A stretch of DNA of 64,000 bases from Lachnospiraceae bacterium (GCA_016291405.1 JAEEXG010000006.1:1-64000); one strand, 5' to 3'. Positions 43,971 to 54,173 are shown, counted from the first letter of the stretch. Notes: a model not told the origin generated them from the letters alone. Program-made: numbers and translations.

Positions 43971-44002
43971 AAAAAATTCCCGAGCCCTTAAGCTCGGGAA
44001 TT
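43971..44002 (-). terminator. Terminator of the chemoreceptor/binding-protein operon
   Basis: AATTCCCGAGC and GCTCGGGAATT form an 11-bp stem followed by TTTTT on the minus strand, 7 bases after the binding-protein stop codon. Confidence 0.9.
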
Positions 44003-44009
44003 AGCTTTT

Positions 44010-45005
44010 TTACTTATACTGATCGATATTTGAAGGAGTTATGGGTACAAAAGGAACCCAAACATACTTTAAGTCCTCTGTAGCTCCTGAAAGAGTGGAT
44101 ACGGATTTACCCTTTGCAAGAGTAACCGCGCTCTCGATTGCAGCTTCGCCCTGTCCTACGGTATCCTGTAAAACCGTCATGAACATATCTCCGCTTCTGA
44201 TTGCTTCGCATCCGCTGTCTGTAGCATCAATTCCTGCCACAAGCACCTTCTTTGTGTCGTAACCGTTATCCTTTAACCAATTGATTGCACCTATTGCCAT
44301 AGGGTCATTGTTACAGATAATGCAGTCAAATGGCTGTTTGGTAAGTTTAAACATTTCAAGCTTATCATATGCAACGGAGTCAGACCAATCACCGTGGTCG
44401 CAAAAAACTATATTTGCATCAACACCGTTATCAAGGAAGAAGTACTTAACTGCATTTGTTCTTTGAGGAACGGCAGCATGTCCTTTCATTCCTTCCATGA
44501 TTATTACGTTAAGTGATGAGGGTTTTCCTAGTCCGTTCCAAACGTATTCGGCCTGATATCTTCCCGCATCCTGCTCAAAGGAACCTACATAAATAAATTT
44601 ATCTGCCTTTAAATAGTCTGCACTTGGCTCATTGTTTACAAATACTATAGGCATATCTCCTGCAGCAATTTCCATTTGAAGAATTGTTGTGGCATCTGCC
44701 AAACGACAAATAACCGCATCGTATCCCCCGCTTGAAGCTTTTGCAATCTGCTCTCTTTGTACGGTTGCGTCACCTCCGCAGGAAACAACTTCAAGGGTTA
44801 CTCCGGAAGATGATGCCTTTGCCTGCATCGCTTCTATCAAAGTATTAAGGAACGTATCTGTATCATCATGAATGGTCATTAATATCTTTACGCCGTTTCC
44901 GTTTACAGCGCCACCCGACTTACTTGAACCGCAGCCCGTAAGTAAGAGGACAAGCATTGTAGAACACAGCATAAATACTACTGTTCTTTTCAAAAGATTT
45001 CTCAT
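44010..45005 (-). CDS. Sugar-type periplasmic-binding lipoprotein (ribose-binding-like)
   Basis: 331 residues. A lipoprotein signal ends LLLTGC. The body is a two-lobe binding protein of the ribose/galactose group: VKILMTIHDDTDTFLNTLIEAM, ICNNDPMAIGAINWLKDNG and VLVAGIDATDSGCEAI. I start at the ATG behind AAGGAGG; the longer frame starts inside the chemoreceptor stop region. No ABC permease or ATPase gene is adjacent. It sits directly after a chemoreceptor gene (14-base gap), so it probably presents a sugar to that receptor. Confidence 0.9.
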   Translation of the reverse strand: MRNLLKRTVVFMLCSTMLVLLLTGCGSSKSGGAVNGNGVKILMTIHDDTDTFLNTLIEAMQAKASSSGVTLEVVSCGGDATVQREQIAKASSGGYDAVICRLADATTILQMEIAAGDMPIVFVNNEPSADYLKADKFIYVGSFEQDAGRYQAEYVWNGLGKPSSLNVIIMEGMKGHAAVPQRTNAVKYFFLDNGVDANIVFCDHGDWSDSVAYDKLEMFKLTKQPFDCIICNNDPMAIGAINWLKDNGYDTKKVLVAGIDATDSGCEAIRSGDMFMTVLQDTVGQGEAAIESAVTLAKGKSVSTLSGATEDLKYVWVPFVPITPSNIDQYK

Positions 45006-45019
45006 AATCTGCCTCCTTA

Positions 45020-47005
45020 TCAAATCTTAAACTGCTGAACGTAAGATGTTAAAGTCTCTGACGTCTTTGCAAGTTCGTGTGAGTTGTCGGCAACGTCCTG
45101 GCTGCTTCTTGTAATGCCCTTAGCCTGCTCTACCATCTGGCGGCTGGTCTCTAAGATTTCATCCGTACTTGCAGCCTGTTCTTCCGATATAGCCGCTACG
45201 TTTGTAGCAACGTCGTCTACCTTCTGTACATCCTTTATCATCAAATCAAGTTTTTCATTTGATGTTTCAATGTTTTCATAAATCGTTCCAAAGGTCTCAA
45301 CCGCAGTATTGATAAGTTCGCTGTTCTTTTCAATATTTCTTGCACTGGTTTCAGCCTGAGTAACAACCGCATCAATGGCAGCTCTTACATCATCGATAAG
45401 CCTTGAAATGTTTTCTGCACTTTGAGCTGAGTTTTGTGCAAGCTTACCGATTTCAGTTGCAACTACCGCAAATCCCTTACCGGTTTCTCCTGCTCTTGCA
45501 GCTTCAATACTTGCATTTAATGAAAGAAGATTTGTTTCTTCCGCGATTTCGGCGATAAGTCCTACAATCTTTGTAATTTCTTCTGAAGCCTTACCTACGT
45601 CGTTGATAGAAGAAACAAGCTCGTTATTACTATTCTTAATGTCTTCCATTGCAACAGCAAGCTGTTCCATGTCCTTACGGCCCTTCTTACTGATTTCAAC
45701 CGCTTCCTTCATGCTTTCGTTTGCAAGGTTAGAGTTGTCTCTTGTATCGGATACAACCATAGCAAGGGTTGTGGCATTTTCTGCGATTTCATTAACCGCA
45801 ATTGCCAACTGGTCAACCGTATTATTAAGATTCTGCATAGCTTCCGACTGTGCCTGAGACGCTTCGTACATGCTCTTTGATACTTCGTCGGAGTTGTCGG
45901 ATTCTTCTTTTAGTTTCTTTGACTCTTCATTGATTGAAGAAAGCATTCCTCTCATGGATTCAACGAATTCTCTTACCTTTCCTCCCATGACTCCGATTTC
46001 ATCATTGCTTTCTTGCTTAACTTCTATTGTAAAGTCACCTTCAGACATTGCTGCGATATCCTTTGTTATCGAAGCAAGAGGTGCTATAACCTTTGTAACC
46101 ACGAACTGAATTATCAACATGATTAAAACTATCGCAACAATACCTACTCCAACAAGAGTAAATACAAGTTTGTTTACGCTGCTCATGATTGCCTTTTCGG
46201 GAACATAAGAAACAAGCACCCAATCGGTTCCGGCAATTGTTTTAAAAGCAACAACATATCCGTTTGTTGTGATGGTTGCATAGTTACGAGCATTTACTTT
46301 CTTTGCGATTGAAGCCATAAGCTTATCGCTGTCTGTATCAGTTAACTTTGTTGACACTCTTGCCATATCTCTGTGAGCAAGGATGGTTTTATCCGTAATG
46401 TCCACAAGGAAAGAAGCAGCCTGGTCCATCTTTACTCGAGAGTTAACGATTACGCTTATCTGATCAAGAGTAAGGTCTGCAGCAAATACTTTTACCTGTC
46501 CCGATCCGTCATCGATAAGACCCGAAGCACTTATTACCTGTTCACCGTTAGTGTCAAGATATGTGCTTCCGTATGCCAATCCAACTCTTGTTAAGCCCTG
46601 CTTAAACCATTCCTGTGATGTGGGATTATCAAGCACCTTATTTGAATTTTCAGCCTTAAACACCTGACCGCTCTCTGTTGCGATGTAGGGGCCGCTTCTG
46701 CAGTAGCTGTTAAATCCGTATGTTGAATCAATCATAGTCTGAAGCTGAGAATAGTTTGGATGTGACTTTTCAATCAACAATTTTACGGTATTAAAGTTCT
46801 GTAAATTCTCCGTAAGCCATCCCTCGATATTGTCGGCCTGGTTTGCAATAGATGAATCAAGCTGTGACGTTGCCATAGCTTTCAAATTCTTCGCAGACAG
46901 GTATCCGGACAAAACAACCAAAACGAGAATGGTCACTACAACTGCAGGTAATAAGAATAACAGCAGTTTGTTTTTAATCTTTGTTGTCTTCTGCTTTTTT
47001 TCCAT
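45020..47005 (-). CDS. Methyl-accepting chemotaxis protein
   Basis: 661 residues. TM1 (about 12-34) leads into an extracellular Cache-type sensor (about 40-275; [18 protein letters not shown]). TM2 (about 280-305) is followed by HAMP ([20 protein letters not shown]). The signalling tip is [21 protein letters not shown], shortened here to [18 protein letters not shown]. Glutamine/glutamate methylation patches are likely on either side. It controls CheA and hence flagellar rotation. The neighbouring binding lipoprotein suggests that it detects a bound sugar in addition to, or in place of, direct ligand binding. Confidence 0.95.
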   Translation of the reverse strand: MEKKQKTTKIKNKLLLFLLPAVVVTILVLVVLSGYLSAKNLKAMATSQLDSSIANQADNIEGWLTENLQNFNTVKLLIEKSHPNYSQLQTMIDSTYGFNSYCRSGPYIATESGQVFKAENSNKVLDNPTSQEWFKQGLTRVGLAYGSTYLDTNGEQVISASGLIDDGSGQVKVFAADLTLDQISVIVNSRVKMDQAASFLVDITDKTILAHRDMARVSTKLTDTDSDKLMASIAKKVNARNYATITTNGYVVAFKTIAGTDWVLVSYVPEKAIMSSVNKLVFTLVGVGIVAIVLIMLIIQFVVTKVIAPLASITKDIAAMSEGDFTIEVKQESNDEIGVMGGKVREFVESMRGMLSSINEESKKLKEESDNSDEVSKSMYEASQAQSEAMQNLNNTVDQLAIAVNEIAENATTLAMVVSDTRDNSNLANESMKEAVEISKKGRKDMEQLAVAMEDIKNSNNELVSSINDVGKASEEITKIVGLIAEIAEETNLLSLNASIEAARAGETGKGFAVVATEIGKLAQNSAQSAENISRLIDDVRAAIDAVVTQAETSARNIEKNSELINTAVETFGTIYENIETSNEKLDLMIKDVQKVDDVATNVAAISEEQAASTDEILETSRQMVEQAKGITRSSQDVADNSHELAKTSETLTSYVQQFKI

Positions 47006-47043
47006 AGTTGTTCTCCTTAAGTCGTGGTTAAAGACTGTTTTCC

Positions 47044-47071
47044 TATATAAATCCTTTTACTAAATACACAA
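47044..47071 (-). promoter_or_regulatory. Promoter of the chemoreceptor operon
   Basis: TTGTGT (47066-47071), 16 bases, TATATA (47044-47049), 39 bases before the start. It is sigma-A like; I see no sigma-28 motif here. Confidence 0.5.
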
Positions 47072-47131
47072 TAACCTCAAACAAGTTAATTATATTTCCC
47101 TCGAATTAAGGATTAATTATATATAAGCAAT

Positions 47132-47161
47132 AAAAAAAGAGGCAGTACCCAAACTGCCTCT
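47132..47161 (-). terminator. Terminator of the pectin operon
   Basis: AGAGGCAG and CTGCCTCT pair around an 8-base loop, followed by TTTTTTTAT on the minus strand, just after the GH28 gene. Confidence 0.88.
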
Positions 47162-47165
47162 TATA

Positions 47166-48743
47166 CTAAATGTATTTTACATTAGTTTCATTTACGTTTT
47201 CTACATTAACATATTCGGGAGACTTGTCTTTGCTACCCTTTATGCTAATATTTTTTAAGTTTACGCTCTTTACGTTTTTAAAAAAGAAACTCTTTTTGCT
47301 CATTGCAGGAAAGTTGTCCATCATAATGGGCACCAAAGAAATCTCTTCTTCTTTTGGTAAAAAGCTTGCCCTTACATCCTCTAGTGTAATCTGCTCTATG
47401 GGGCTTTCGGGAAGGCCGTAAGCACACACTATGCAAGCTCCCGCTCTTTCAATATCAATGTGGCGAGCGCTGATTTTTCCGATTTTAGGTGTAAGGTCAT
47501 CGAACGGCCTTGCCTCCTGACTTTGCACGTAATCGCTGTGTCCGTCTGGATCACAGAAATAAAACATGTTAATTGTCATAGGCATTGGAACATCTTTCAT
47601 TTTGATATTCTCAAAATTTAAATTATTAAGTACGGAGGTATCTCCTCTTCCGCGCCTTGTCTTTAACCTTATTCCTCTGTCGGTTTCTTCGAAAATGCAT
47701 TTTGACACGCTTACATTTTCAACACCGGATGATACTTCGCTTCCTATCGTTACGCTTCCATGGCCTCTTTCAAGCTTGCAATTTCGAACGGTTATATTCG
47801 AAGTTCTATAGAAATGAAACTTACTCATATAATACTTTCCGCTCTTAATTGCAACACAATCATCCCCCACGGAAATCTTTGTGCCAAGCATCGTTACGTC
47901 TTTACAGCTTTCGGGATCAAATCCGTCAGTGTTTGGCGAATCATAGGGATTTTGAATAAATAAGTTGTAAAAACCCAAGTTTTCGGAATAGTAAGGATGT
48001 ATGGTCCAACTTGGAGAATTTTGAACTGTAATTCCCTGCACACAAATATCCTTACATCTTGCAAGGAAGATGGTGTTAGGTCTCCATGCTGTCTTTTTAA
48101 CCTTTGTGTACATCCACCAGTCTGAATTCTCGGCATTTCCATCGATAGTGCCTTCACCGATAATGTGCACATCTTCAATATCAATACCTGTAATTAAACT
48201 TGCAAATGAGTCAAGTGGATTTCCTTCCCATGTGCCCACGGGAAATTCCGACTTTTCGTCCGTTCCTCTTACCATTCCGGGGAGCACCGGATATTTATAT
48301 CTATCCGTCATTCCCAAAAGAATAGCACCTTTGTCAATCCAAAGCGTAATATGACTCTTTAAAAATATCGGAGCGCTAAGGTATGTTCCCTTCTTTATGT
48401 GCACGGTGCCCTTAGGCGGACATGCATAAACCGCCGCCTGAATCGCTTTGGTATCATCACTTACACCGTCACCGACAGCTCCGAAATTTTTTACATCAAA
48501 AAGAACACTTTCTTCCGATGTTGTAAAGTTGATTTCTTTATAATCCGAGGAATCCCTCTCTACACGAAGTCTATATTCAGTATTTGGCTCTAAACCAAAT
48601 ATTGAGACTACATTTTTGGGGGAAGAAAGTACCTTTTTTCCATCAATGTAATAACTGTATTCCCACTGGCTTTCATATATTTCATCGTTCAGAAGCTCCA
48701 GTGTTATGCTCCTGACTGTAATTGCCACGATTTGAAACTTCAT
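47166..48743 (-). CDS. Polygalacturonase-type glycoside hydrolase, family GH28
   Basis: 525 residues. An Fn3-like N-terminal part (about 1-78) precedes a right-handed beta-helix. All four GH28 motifs are present: NTDGFDPESC, GDDCVAIKSG, GHGSVTIGSE and RGIRLKTRRG, giving the three Asp, the His and the Arg-x-Lys. There is no signal peptide, so it acts in the cytoplasm on imported oligosaccharides from pectin or rhamnogalacturonan. It is the last gene of the operon. Confidence 0.94.
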   Translation of the reverse strand: MKFQIVAITVRSITLELLNDEIYESQWEYSYYIDGKKVLSSPKNVVSIFGLEPNTEYRLRVERDSSDYKEINFTTSEESVLFDVKNFGAVGDGVSDDTKAIQAAVYACPPKGTVHIKKGTYLSAPIFLKSHITLWIDKGAILLGMTDRYKYPVLPGMVRGTDEKSEFPVGTWEGNPLDSFASLITGIDIEDVHIIGEGTIDGNAENSDWWMYTKVKKTAWRPNTIFLARCKDICVQGITVQNSPSWTIHPYYSENLGFYNLFIQNPYDSPNTDGFDPESCKDVTMLGTKISVGDDCVAIKSGKYYMSKFHFYRTSNITVRNCKLERGHGSVTIGSEVSSGVENVSVSKCIFEETDRGIRLKTRRGRGDTSVLNNLNFENIKMKDVPMPMTINMFYFCDPDGHSDYVQSQEARPFDDLTPKIGKISARHIDIERAGACIVCAYGLPESPIEQITLEDVRASFLPKEEEISLVPIMMDNFPAMSKKSFFFKNVKSVNLKNISIKGSKDKSPEYVNVENVNETNVKYI

Positions 48744-48777
48744 GATTATCCTTTTTCTAAATTTTTAGTTAGAATTC

Positions 48778-49929
48778 CTAATCGTTACCGCGTATTCTTA
48801 AGATTTCCGTATACGCCAAAAACAAGGGGGCTATGCCCTTTGCCTCATTTTCAACCACAGGCTCGCTAAAATAGTACTTTAAGGATCCGTCTCTATGTTT
48901 TTCGCCACCAAGGCCCGCAACAAGACAAATTCCACCAAGAACGGGATTTCCGCTTTCGTCTGTCTTTAAATAATTATCCAAGATTCCTTTAAAAGCTCTT
49001 TCTCCGGCATATGCAAATCTGGGTGAAAGAAATCCAAGTCTTGCGCCCTTTAAAAGTGCATATGAGATTAAAGCTGTTCCTGAGGTTTCAAGATAATTTT
49101 CCTTTAAATCCGGTCTGTCCACTATCTGATAGAACATCCCGCTCTCATGCTGCCAAGGAAGTAAGGCTTCCGCCAAGTTCCACAGTAGCTTTTGAAGTGT
49201 TCTTCTCTCGTAATATAAAGACTCATCCATGACCTCAGCCGTTTCAACCAAAGAAACCGCAAACCATCCGATTGCTCTAAGCCAAAAGTTAGGACTGCAT
49301 CCTGTCTTAGGATTTGCCCAGTACATTTCCTTGCTTTCATCGTATCCATGATAGTAAAGACCGGTCTTTGGATCTTTCATGCGCTTTTCAACATTGCAAA
49401 ACTGCATAAAGCTATCCTTACAGCCCTGCATTTTGTTGTATCTTGTCTCATATTCCATATAAAATGGCTGAGCCATGTATAGTCCATCCAGCCACACCTG
49501 GTTTGGATATATTTTTTTATGCCAGAAGTTGCCCTCATTTGTTCGGGGCATCCTTTTAAGCTGCTCTTTAAAAAGCTCTATCGCCTTACGATATTTTCTT
49601 TTTCCCGTAAGTTCATAAATGGTAATGAGATTTGAAGCTCCGCATATATTATCTAAGTTAAACTCTTCGATATCGTAGGTCCTTACAGATCCGTCTTCGC
49701 TTACAAATCCTGACAAAAAGCTTTCCGCAGCCTTTAAATAATACTTATCTTTTGTGTAATCATACATGGACAGCACTGCCTTAATCATGCATGCATCCAC
49801 GTAATTCCAGACATTTGATTTTGTGCCTCTTAAGTTTTCCTGATTCCACTTCGGATGTTCACTATCCGAATTATCCAAAAGAAACCTTAAGTACTTTTCT
49901 AACATCAACGCTGTATTATCATTTACCAT
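48778..49929 (-). CDS. Unsaturated rhamnogalacturonyl hydrolase, family GH105
   Basis: 383 residues of the YteR/YesR type. It removes the unsaturated uronic acid left by pectate or rhamnogalacturonan lyases. The catalytic region FWHKKIYPNQVWLDGLYMAQPFY, quoted as YPNQVWLDGLYMAQPF, carries the conserved Asp; GCSPNFWLRAIGWFAVSLVE and ESGMFYQIVDRP also fit. I start at the ATG behind GGGGAAGTGG, which avoids overlap with the upstream gene. There is no signal peptide; it acts in the cytoplasm. Confidence 0.93.
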   Translation of the reverse strand: MVNDNTALMLEKYLRFLLDNSDSEHPKWNQENLRGTKSNVWNYVDACMIKAVLSMYDYTKDKYYLKAAESFLSGFVSEDGSVRTYDIEEFNLDNICGASNLITIYELTGKRKYRKAIELFKEQLKRMPRTNEGNFWHKKIYPNQVWLDGLYMAQPFYMEYETRYNKMQGCKDSFMQFCNVEKRMKDPKTGLYYHGYDESKEMYWANPKTGCSPNFWLRAIGWFAVSLVETAEVMDESLYYERRTLQKLLWNLAEALLPWQHESGMFYQIVDRPDLKENYLETSGTALISYALLKGARLGFLSPRFAYAGERAFKGILDNYLKTDESGNPVLGGICLVAGLGGEKHRDGSLKYYFSEPVVENEAKGIAPLFLAYTEILRIRGND

Positions 49930-49951
49930 TGTTCCACTTCCCCTGCATTTC

Positions 49952-50656
49952 TCATCTCTGCTTAGCAGTCTCATCAAGGTCTTTATCGCTTTCGCGCCCA
50001 TTCTCTAAAGGCTCTTCTACGCTCTCCCACCTGCTCGAATATTCTTCCTTAGGAATATAACGTTCGAACACAGCGTTATAAAAGACTGCAAGTAAAAAAA
50101 CAATGAATCCCACACCAACATTCAAGGTGAAAAAGTTGACCAAGAATACTGTTGTTACATTGAAATACAAAACTGTACCAAGAGTAACAAGAATAAGGAT
50201 GGTTTCCTTTAAATTCTTAAAAGGTAAAAGAATTGAGTATAACAATGTGTTTTTAATCGAATTAACAAATTTCGCCTGTATGGCAAATACATAGGACAAA
50301 GAAATTGCATAAAGAATCAAAACAGCCAAAGAAAGCCCAAGGACAATCTTATTGCCGTTTGACTGCATCTTCCAAAAATACAAATCTGCCCCAAGGATAG
50401 CACCAACCGCTATATATATAAGCCATATAACAGTGGATTGCTTAAAGTTTTCCTTAAAGGAATGAAAGAAGTTTTTGGTCGCATATCCTTCTTCTTTATG
50501 AAGTTTCATACAACTGTAGATTAAAGCCGTGGTAGAAGCCCCGATTGTTATTATCGGAAGAGAGCAAACAAGCCACAAAATGTTTAGCCACCAAATGTAG
50601 CCAACTTTAATCATGAATCGTATCACCGGATTGTCCGGAGAAAATAGTCCTTTCAA
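49952..50656 (-). CDS. DUF624 (YesL-like) membrane protein
   Basis: 234 residues with five to six membrane segments (WLNILWLVCSLPIITIGAS is the DUF624 opening). It starts at TTG behind AAGGTAGG. The family is found in sugar ABC operons such as yes/ytc of Bacillus, where its role is not established. It lies between the MalG-type permease (9 bases) and the GH105 gene. Confidence 0.85.
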   Translation of the reverse strand: MKGLFSPDNPVIRFMIKVGYIWWLNILWLVCSLPIITIGASTTALIYSCMKLHKEEGYATKNFFHSFKENFKQSTVIWLIYIAVGAILGADLYFWKMQSNGNKIVLGLSLAVLILYAISLSYVFAIQAKFVNSIKNTLLYSILLPFKNLKETILILVTLGTVLYFNVTTVFLVNFFTLNVGVGFIVFLLAVFYNAVFERYIPKEEYSSRWESVEEPLENGRESDKDLDETAKQR

Positions 50657-50665
50657 ATACCTACC

Positions 50666-51565
50666 TTATCCTTTCACGCCACCTGCGGAAATACCCTCCA
50701 CAAATTGATTCTGTGCCGCAAAGAACACAGCAATGTTGGGTAAAATCGATATTAATGAAATTGCCAAAACTTTATTCCATTCAAAGCCCGATTCAGCATC
50801 CATAGAAAGTCTTACAAATATGGTTGCGGGATATTTAGCCGGGCTCTTTACATACAAAAGCGGTCCCATAAAGTCGTTTGAAGCCCACATGAATTTAAAG
50901 AGTGCGCATGATGCAATTGCGGGCATAAGCATGGGAACAACAATCTTTATAAGAGTCTGCATTGCATTACAGCCGTCAATCTTTGCCGCCTCTTCAAGTT
51001 CCTTAGGAATATTACGAAGGAACTGAATAAGCATAAATACAAAGTAAGTTTCTGATGCAAATAATGTGGGCACAATTAAAGGCAAATATAGGGGTGAGCC
51101 TATCCAGCCAAGCTTATTGTATAAAAGGAACTGAGGAACATTTAAAACTACCTGTGGCAAGAAAAGCATTGCCATAAGCAAAGAAAACATAATGTCTCTT
51201 CCTTTAAATTTAAATCTTCCGAATCCGTATGCAGTAAGCACGGAAGAAACCACTGTAAAGATAACTTCCGGAATCAGGTAGGTATATGTATTTAACATAG
51301 CCTTCCAGATATTGATTGCTCCGCCATAGGTAACCATGGCTCCCTTATATCCTTCAAAAGTAGGATGTACGGGTATAGGATTCATGGATGAAAAGATTTC
51401 GCTGTTATTTTTAAATGTTGCACCAACCATCCATACAAGGGGGTACACCATAAAGATGCCTACCGCTACAAGCACTAAATAACGGATTGTAAGAGAGGCG
51501 ATTCTTTTTCTTCTAAGCGAAATCTGAGCTGCTTTTAAAGTTTTTGTCTTTGCATTCTCGCTCAT
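50666..51565 (-). CDS. Sugar ABC transporter permease (MalG/LplC type)
   Basis: 299 residues, six membrane segments. The ATPase-contact loop is EAAKIDGCNAMQTLIKIVVPML, given here as EAAKIDGCNAMQTLIKIV. It pairs with the MalF-type permease 3 bases upstream. No dedicated ATPase gene is in the operon, so a shared MsmX-like ATPase elsewhere probably drives import. Confidence 0.93.
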   Translation of the reverse strand: MSENAKTKTLKAAQISLRRKRIASLTIRYLVLVAVGIFMVYPLVWMVGATFKNNSEIFSSMNPIPVHPTFEGYKGAMVTYGGAINIWKAMLNTYTYLIPEVIFTVVSSVLTAYGFGRFKFKGRDIMFSLLMAMLFLPQVVLNVPQFLLYNKLGWIGSPLYLPLIVPTLFASETYFVFMLIQFLRNIPKELEEAAKIDGCNAMQTLIKIVVPMLMPAIASCALFKFMWASNDFMGPLLYVKSPAKYPATIFVRLSMDAESGFEWNKVLAISLISILPNIAVFFAAQNQFVEGISAGGVKG

Positions 51566-51568
51566 ACT

Positions 51569-52465
51569 CTACCTCCCATCCTCATCTGCGTAATATACCC
51601 AGTGCTTCTGGCTCCAGAATGAAATAGCCGTAAAGATAACCAAGATGACAAACAATACCCATGCCTGAGCGCTTGCTTTACCCATCTTATAAGCTCCGCC
51701 AAAAGCGTTGTTATAAACAAGCAATGACATAAGCGTGGTGCTTCCTCTGGGACCACCCTTTGTGATAATGAAGGGGCCGTTAAATTCCTGGAATGCAGCC
51801 ACAAGCTGAGTTATCAAATTATAAAAGATTACCGGAGTGATAAGGGGAACCGTAATTTTGAAAAACTGTCTCCATTTTCCCGCTCCGTCTATAGCCGCCG
51901 ATTCATACAATTCGGTGGGAACGCCCTTTAAAGCCGCTAAGAAAATAACCATGGCGGAACCGAATTGCCAAACTCTTAATAAGCAAACCATAAACAAAGC
52001 CCAGTTATTGTCCGTAAAGAATTTAGGACTTTCAATTCCGATTCTTCCAAGTATCATGGCAATCAAGCCTCCGTCTTTAAAGAGAGCTCTCCATAAAACC
52101 GCAATGGCAACGGAGCCTCCCAAGATGGAGGGAATATAGTATGCCGTTCTAAAGAAATTTACGCCCTTAATTTTGAAATTAAGAATGTATGCAATAAACA
52201 AAGCAGACACAAGTTTAAGGGGCACTGTCATGAAAGCATACTTAAAGGTTATGATAAGCGCCGTTCTTTCCTGCTTGTTTGCAAATACGTTTACATAGTT
52301 TTCAAATGTGTATTTGGATATTCCTTTAAAAAGGTCATAGTCTGTAAAGCTATAGTACAAAGAAGACACAAAAGGATATGCCTTAAAAATCAAAAAGCCT
52401 ATCAGCCATGGCAGGACAAAGAAAAATCCTATATTATCTCTTAAAAATCTCTGTGTTTTGTTCAC
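51569..52465 (-). CDS. Sugar ABC transporter permease (MalF/LplB type)
   Basis: 298 residues, six membrane segments, with the EAA loop ESAAIDGAGKWRQFFKITVP. It starts at GTG behind GGAG. A hairpin in the 102-base gap after the binding-protein gene may lower its transcription relative to that protein. Confidence 0.93.
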   Translation of the reverse strand: MNKTQRFLRDNIGFFFVLPWLIGFLIFKAYPFVSSLYYSFTDYDLFKGISKYTFENYVNVFANKQERTALIITFKYAFMTVPLKLVSALFIAYILNFKIKGVNFFRTAYYIPSILGGSVAIAVLWRALFKDGGLIAMILGRIGIESPKFFTDNNWALFMVCLLRVWQFGSAMVIFLAALKGVPTELYESAAIDGAGKWRQFFKITVPLITPVIFYNLITQLVAAFQEFNGPFIITKGGPRGSTTLMSLLVYNNAFGGAYKMGKASAQAWVLFVILVIFTAISFWSQKHWVYYADEDGR

Positions 52466-52490
52466 GGTATTTTCTCCATTTTCTAAAAAT

Positions 52491-52520
52491 CGTCTGCCAA
52501 GGGTTTATTCTCGGCAGACG
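52491..52520 (-). terminator. Attenuator-like hairpin between binding protein and permease genes
   Basis: GGCGTCTGCCGAG and CTTGGCAGACG pair and are followed by ATTTTTAG on the minus strand. The stem is strong and the T-run is modest. It would let more transcripts end after the binding-protein gene. Confidence 0.65.
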
Positions 52521-52567
52521 CCTTTTATCAAAATTATACCAGTCGATATCCGACTACAAATTAAATC

Positions 52568-53968
52568 TTACTTTGCGGGAGCAATTGCTGTATATGCTGC
52601 GTAAAGATCTGCTGCAGCATCTTCGATTGAGTATGAACCGTCTCTTACGCCGTAAGAAAGACCTTCAAACAAATTGTTGTATAAAGCTGTGTCGCCCTTT
52701 AATGAAGAATCATCAAACAAAGGATTCCAGTACATAGGATTTGAATCCATAACGCTCTTGTGAGCTGCTGCTACCATGGGATCAATCTTACCTGCTGCTT
52801 CACAAACTGCAAATGCTGCCTTTGATTCGGGAATACCACGTTCTGTGCTCATGATTCCGGCACCTTCTTCATCGTTAAGGATGTAGTTTAAGAACAATGC
52901 TGCTTCGTGAGGGTGTTCACACTTAGCTGAAATTGAGAACATCTGTGAAACCTTTACATATGTACCTGAACCGTGTGCACCTGTATCCATAAGTGCGTTA
53001 CCTACTACCAAGTCATCACCGTTAGGAAGTGCTGAAACCAAAGACTTGTGTGCTGAATCCCAGTTATGACATCCTGCATACTTTCCTTCGATCCATCTTA
53101 CAGACTTATCGATAGCTTCTGCGCCTTCACCGTCATAGTATTCGATTGTGGGAATTACATGGTTTTCTTCAAGTGAAGTAATAAATTCCAAACCAAGCTT
53201 TAACTGTTCTTCAGTCATGGTGAAGTTGTTGTTCTGGTCGATAATGGGTTCACCTGTCTGAGCCTGAAGGTAGAACGCCATAAAGATTGCTCTGTCGTAC
53301 TCTGTAAGTACTAAGGGATAATATTCATCGCCAAGCTTTTCTTTGAAGATAGGGCCTGCTTCCATAAGTTCCTTTAATGTTGTGGGAACGCTTAAGCCTG
53401 CCTTTTCATAAGTAGCCTTGTTCCAGAAGAATGTACGTCCTGTCAAAGAAACAGGGATACCTGCCAAGCCACCCTTTGAATCAACGGGTAAAGCCAAAAC
53501 TGTGTCTGAATACTGAGATAAATCAAGTGTGTCTGATACAGTTCTTAAATCAAGATATGTGTTTGCGTCACCGTCATACTTACGGATCCAGTCAAAGTTT
53601 GTCTGCTGAATATCAGCGTTTGTTCCTGAGAGATATTCGGAAGCCTTTGCTGTTTCCCAATCTGACCATGCACCATAGTTGTATTCGATTTTAATTCCGG
53701 GATATTTCTTTTCAAATGCCTCGATGGCTGCGATTGTTGCTTCGTGTCTTGAGTCACCGCCCCACCAGTCAAATGTAAGTGTGCATTCTTCGTAGGCGTT
53801 AGGATCCTGTGAAGATGCTTCCTCTGTTGTAGCTGTTTCTGTTACGGATGTAGCGTCAGTGCTTGCATCAGGTGTTGCAGTTTCTTTAGATGCTGTGGTA
53901 CCGCAACCTGCAAACATAGCTACCACCATTGTGGCTGCCAAAAGTGTTGCTGCCAATTTTCTTTTCAT
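52568..53968 (-). CDS. Sugar ABC transporter binding lipoprotein (family 1)
   Basis: 466 residues. A lipoprotein signal ends MFAGC, followed by a Thr/Ser-rich linker and a MalE-type two-lobe domain (LTFDWWGGDSRHEATIAAIEAF, YPGIKIEYNYGAWSDW). It captures oligosaccharides, most likely from pectin given the GH28 and GH105 genes in the same operon. The site GGAGG precedes the ATG. It is the first gene behind a promoter region containing a 22-bp palindrome. Confidence 0.94.
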   Translation of the reverse strand: MKRKLAATLLAATMVVAMFAGCGTTASKETATPDASTDATSVTETATTEEASSQDPNAYEECTLTFDWWGGDSRHEATIAAIEAFEKKYPGIKIEYNYGAWSDWETAKASEYLSGTNADIQQTNFDWIRKYDGDANTYLDLRTVSDTLDLSQYSDTVLALPVDSKGGLAGIPVSLTGRTFFWNKATYEKAGLSVPTTLKELMEAGPIFKEKLGDEYYPLVLTEYDRAIFMAFYLQAQTGEPIIDQNNNFTMTEEQLKLGLEFITSLEENHVIPTIEYYDGEGAEAIDKSVRWIEGKYAGCHNWDSAHKSLVSALPNGDDLVVGNALMDTGAHGSGTYVKVSQMFSISAKCEHPHEAALFLNYILNDEEGAGIMSTERGIPESKAAFAVCEAAGKIDPMVAAAHKSVMDSNPMYWNPLFDDSSLKGDTALYNNLFEGLSYGVRDGSYSIEDAAADLYAAYTAIAPAK

Positions 53969-54041
53969 AACTTATACCTCCTGTAAAATACCCTACCATT
54001 ATACCTCTCCGGACTATCCGGCTAGGTCGGTTGTGTGTCTT

Positions 54042-54081
54042 ATTATAAAGGTTATTTGTGCTAATAATACTTATTATTAGC
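54042..54081 (-). promoter_or_regulatory. Pectin operon promoter with a 22-bp palindrome at the -35
   Basis: TATAAT (54042-54047) has no recognisable -35 at the right place. Instead a perfect palindrome, GCTAATAATA-CT-TATTATTAGC on the plus strand (54060-54081), covers that position. This fits regulator-dependent transcription. Confidence 0.6.
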
Positions 54082-54173
54082 CATGTTTATGCAAAAAGTA
54101 CTGTTTTTTTGTCTTTTTCAAAGTATAATAGAATTAATCTGTTTACACAATGTTTGTTTATAGGGGAGGTTAT

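Noticed and set aside
54009..54021. CCGGACTATCCGG, with a similar CCGGATTGTCCGG at 50626-50638
   Set aside because: The second copy lies within coding sequence of the YesL-like gene, so a shared regulatory role is not supported.
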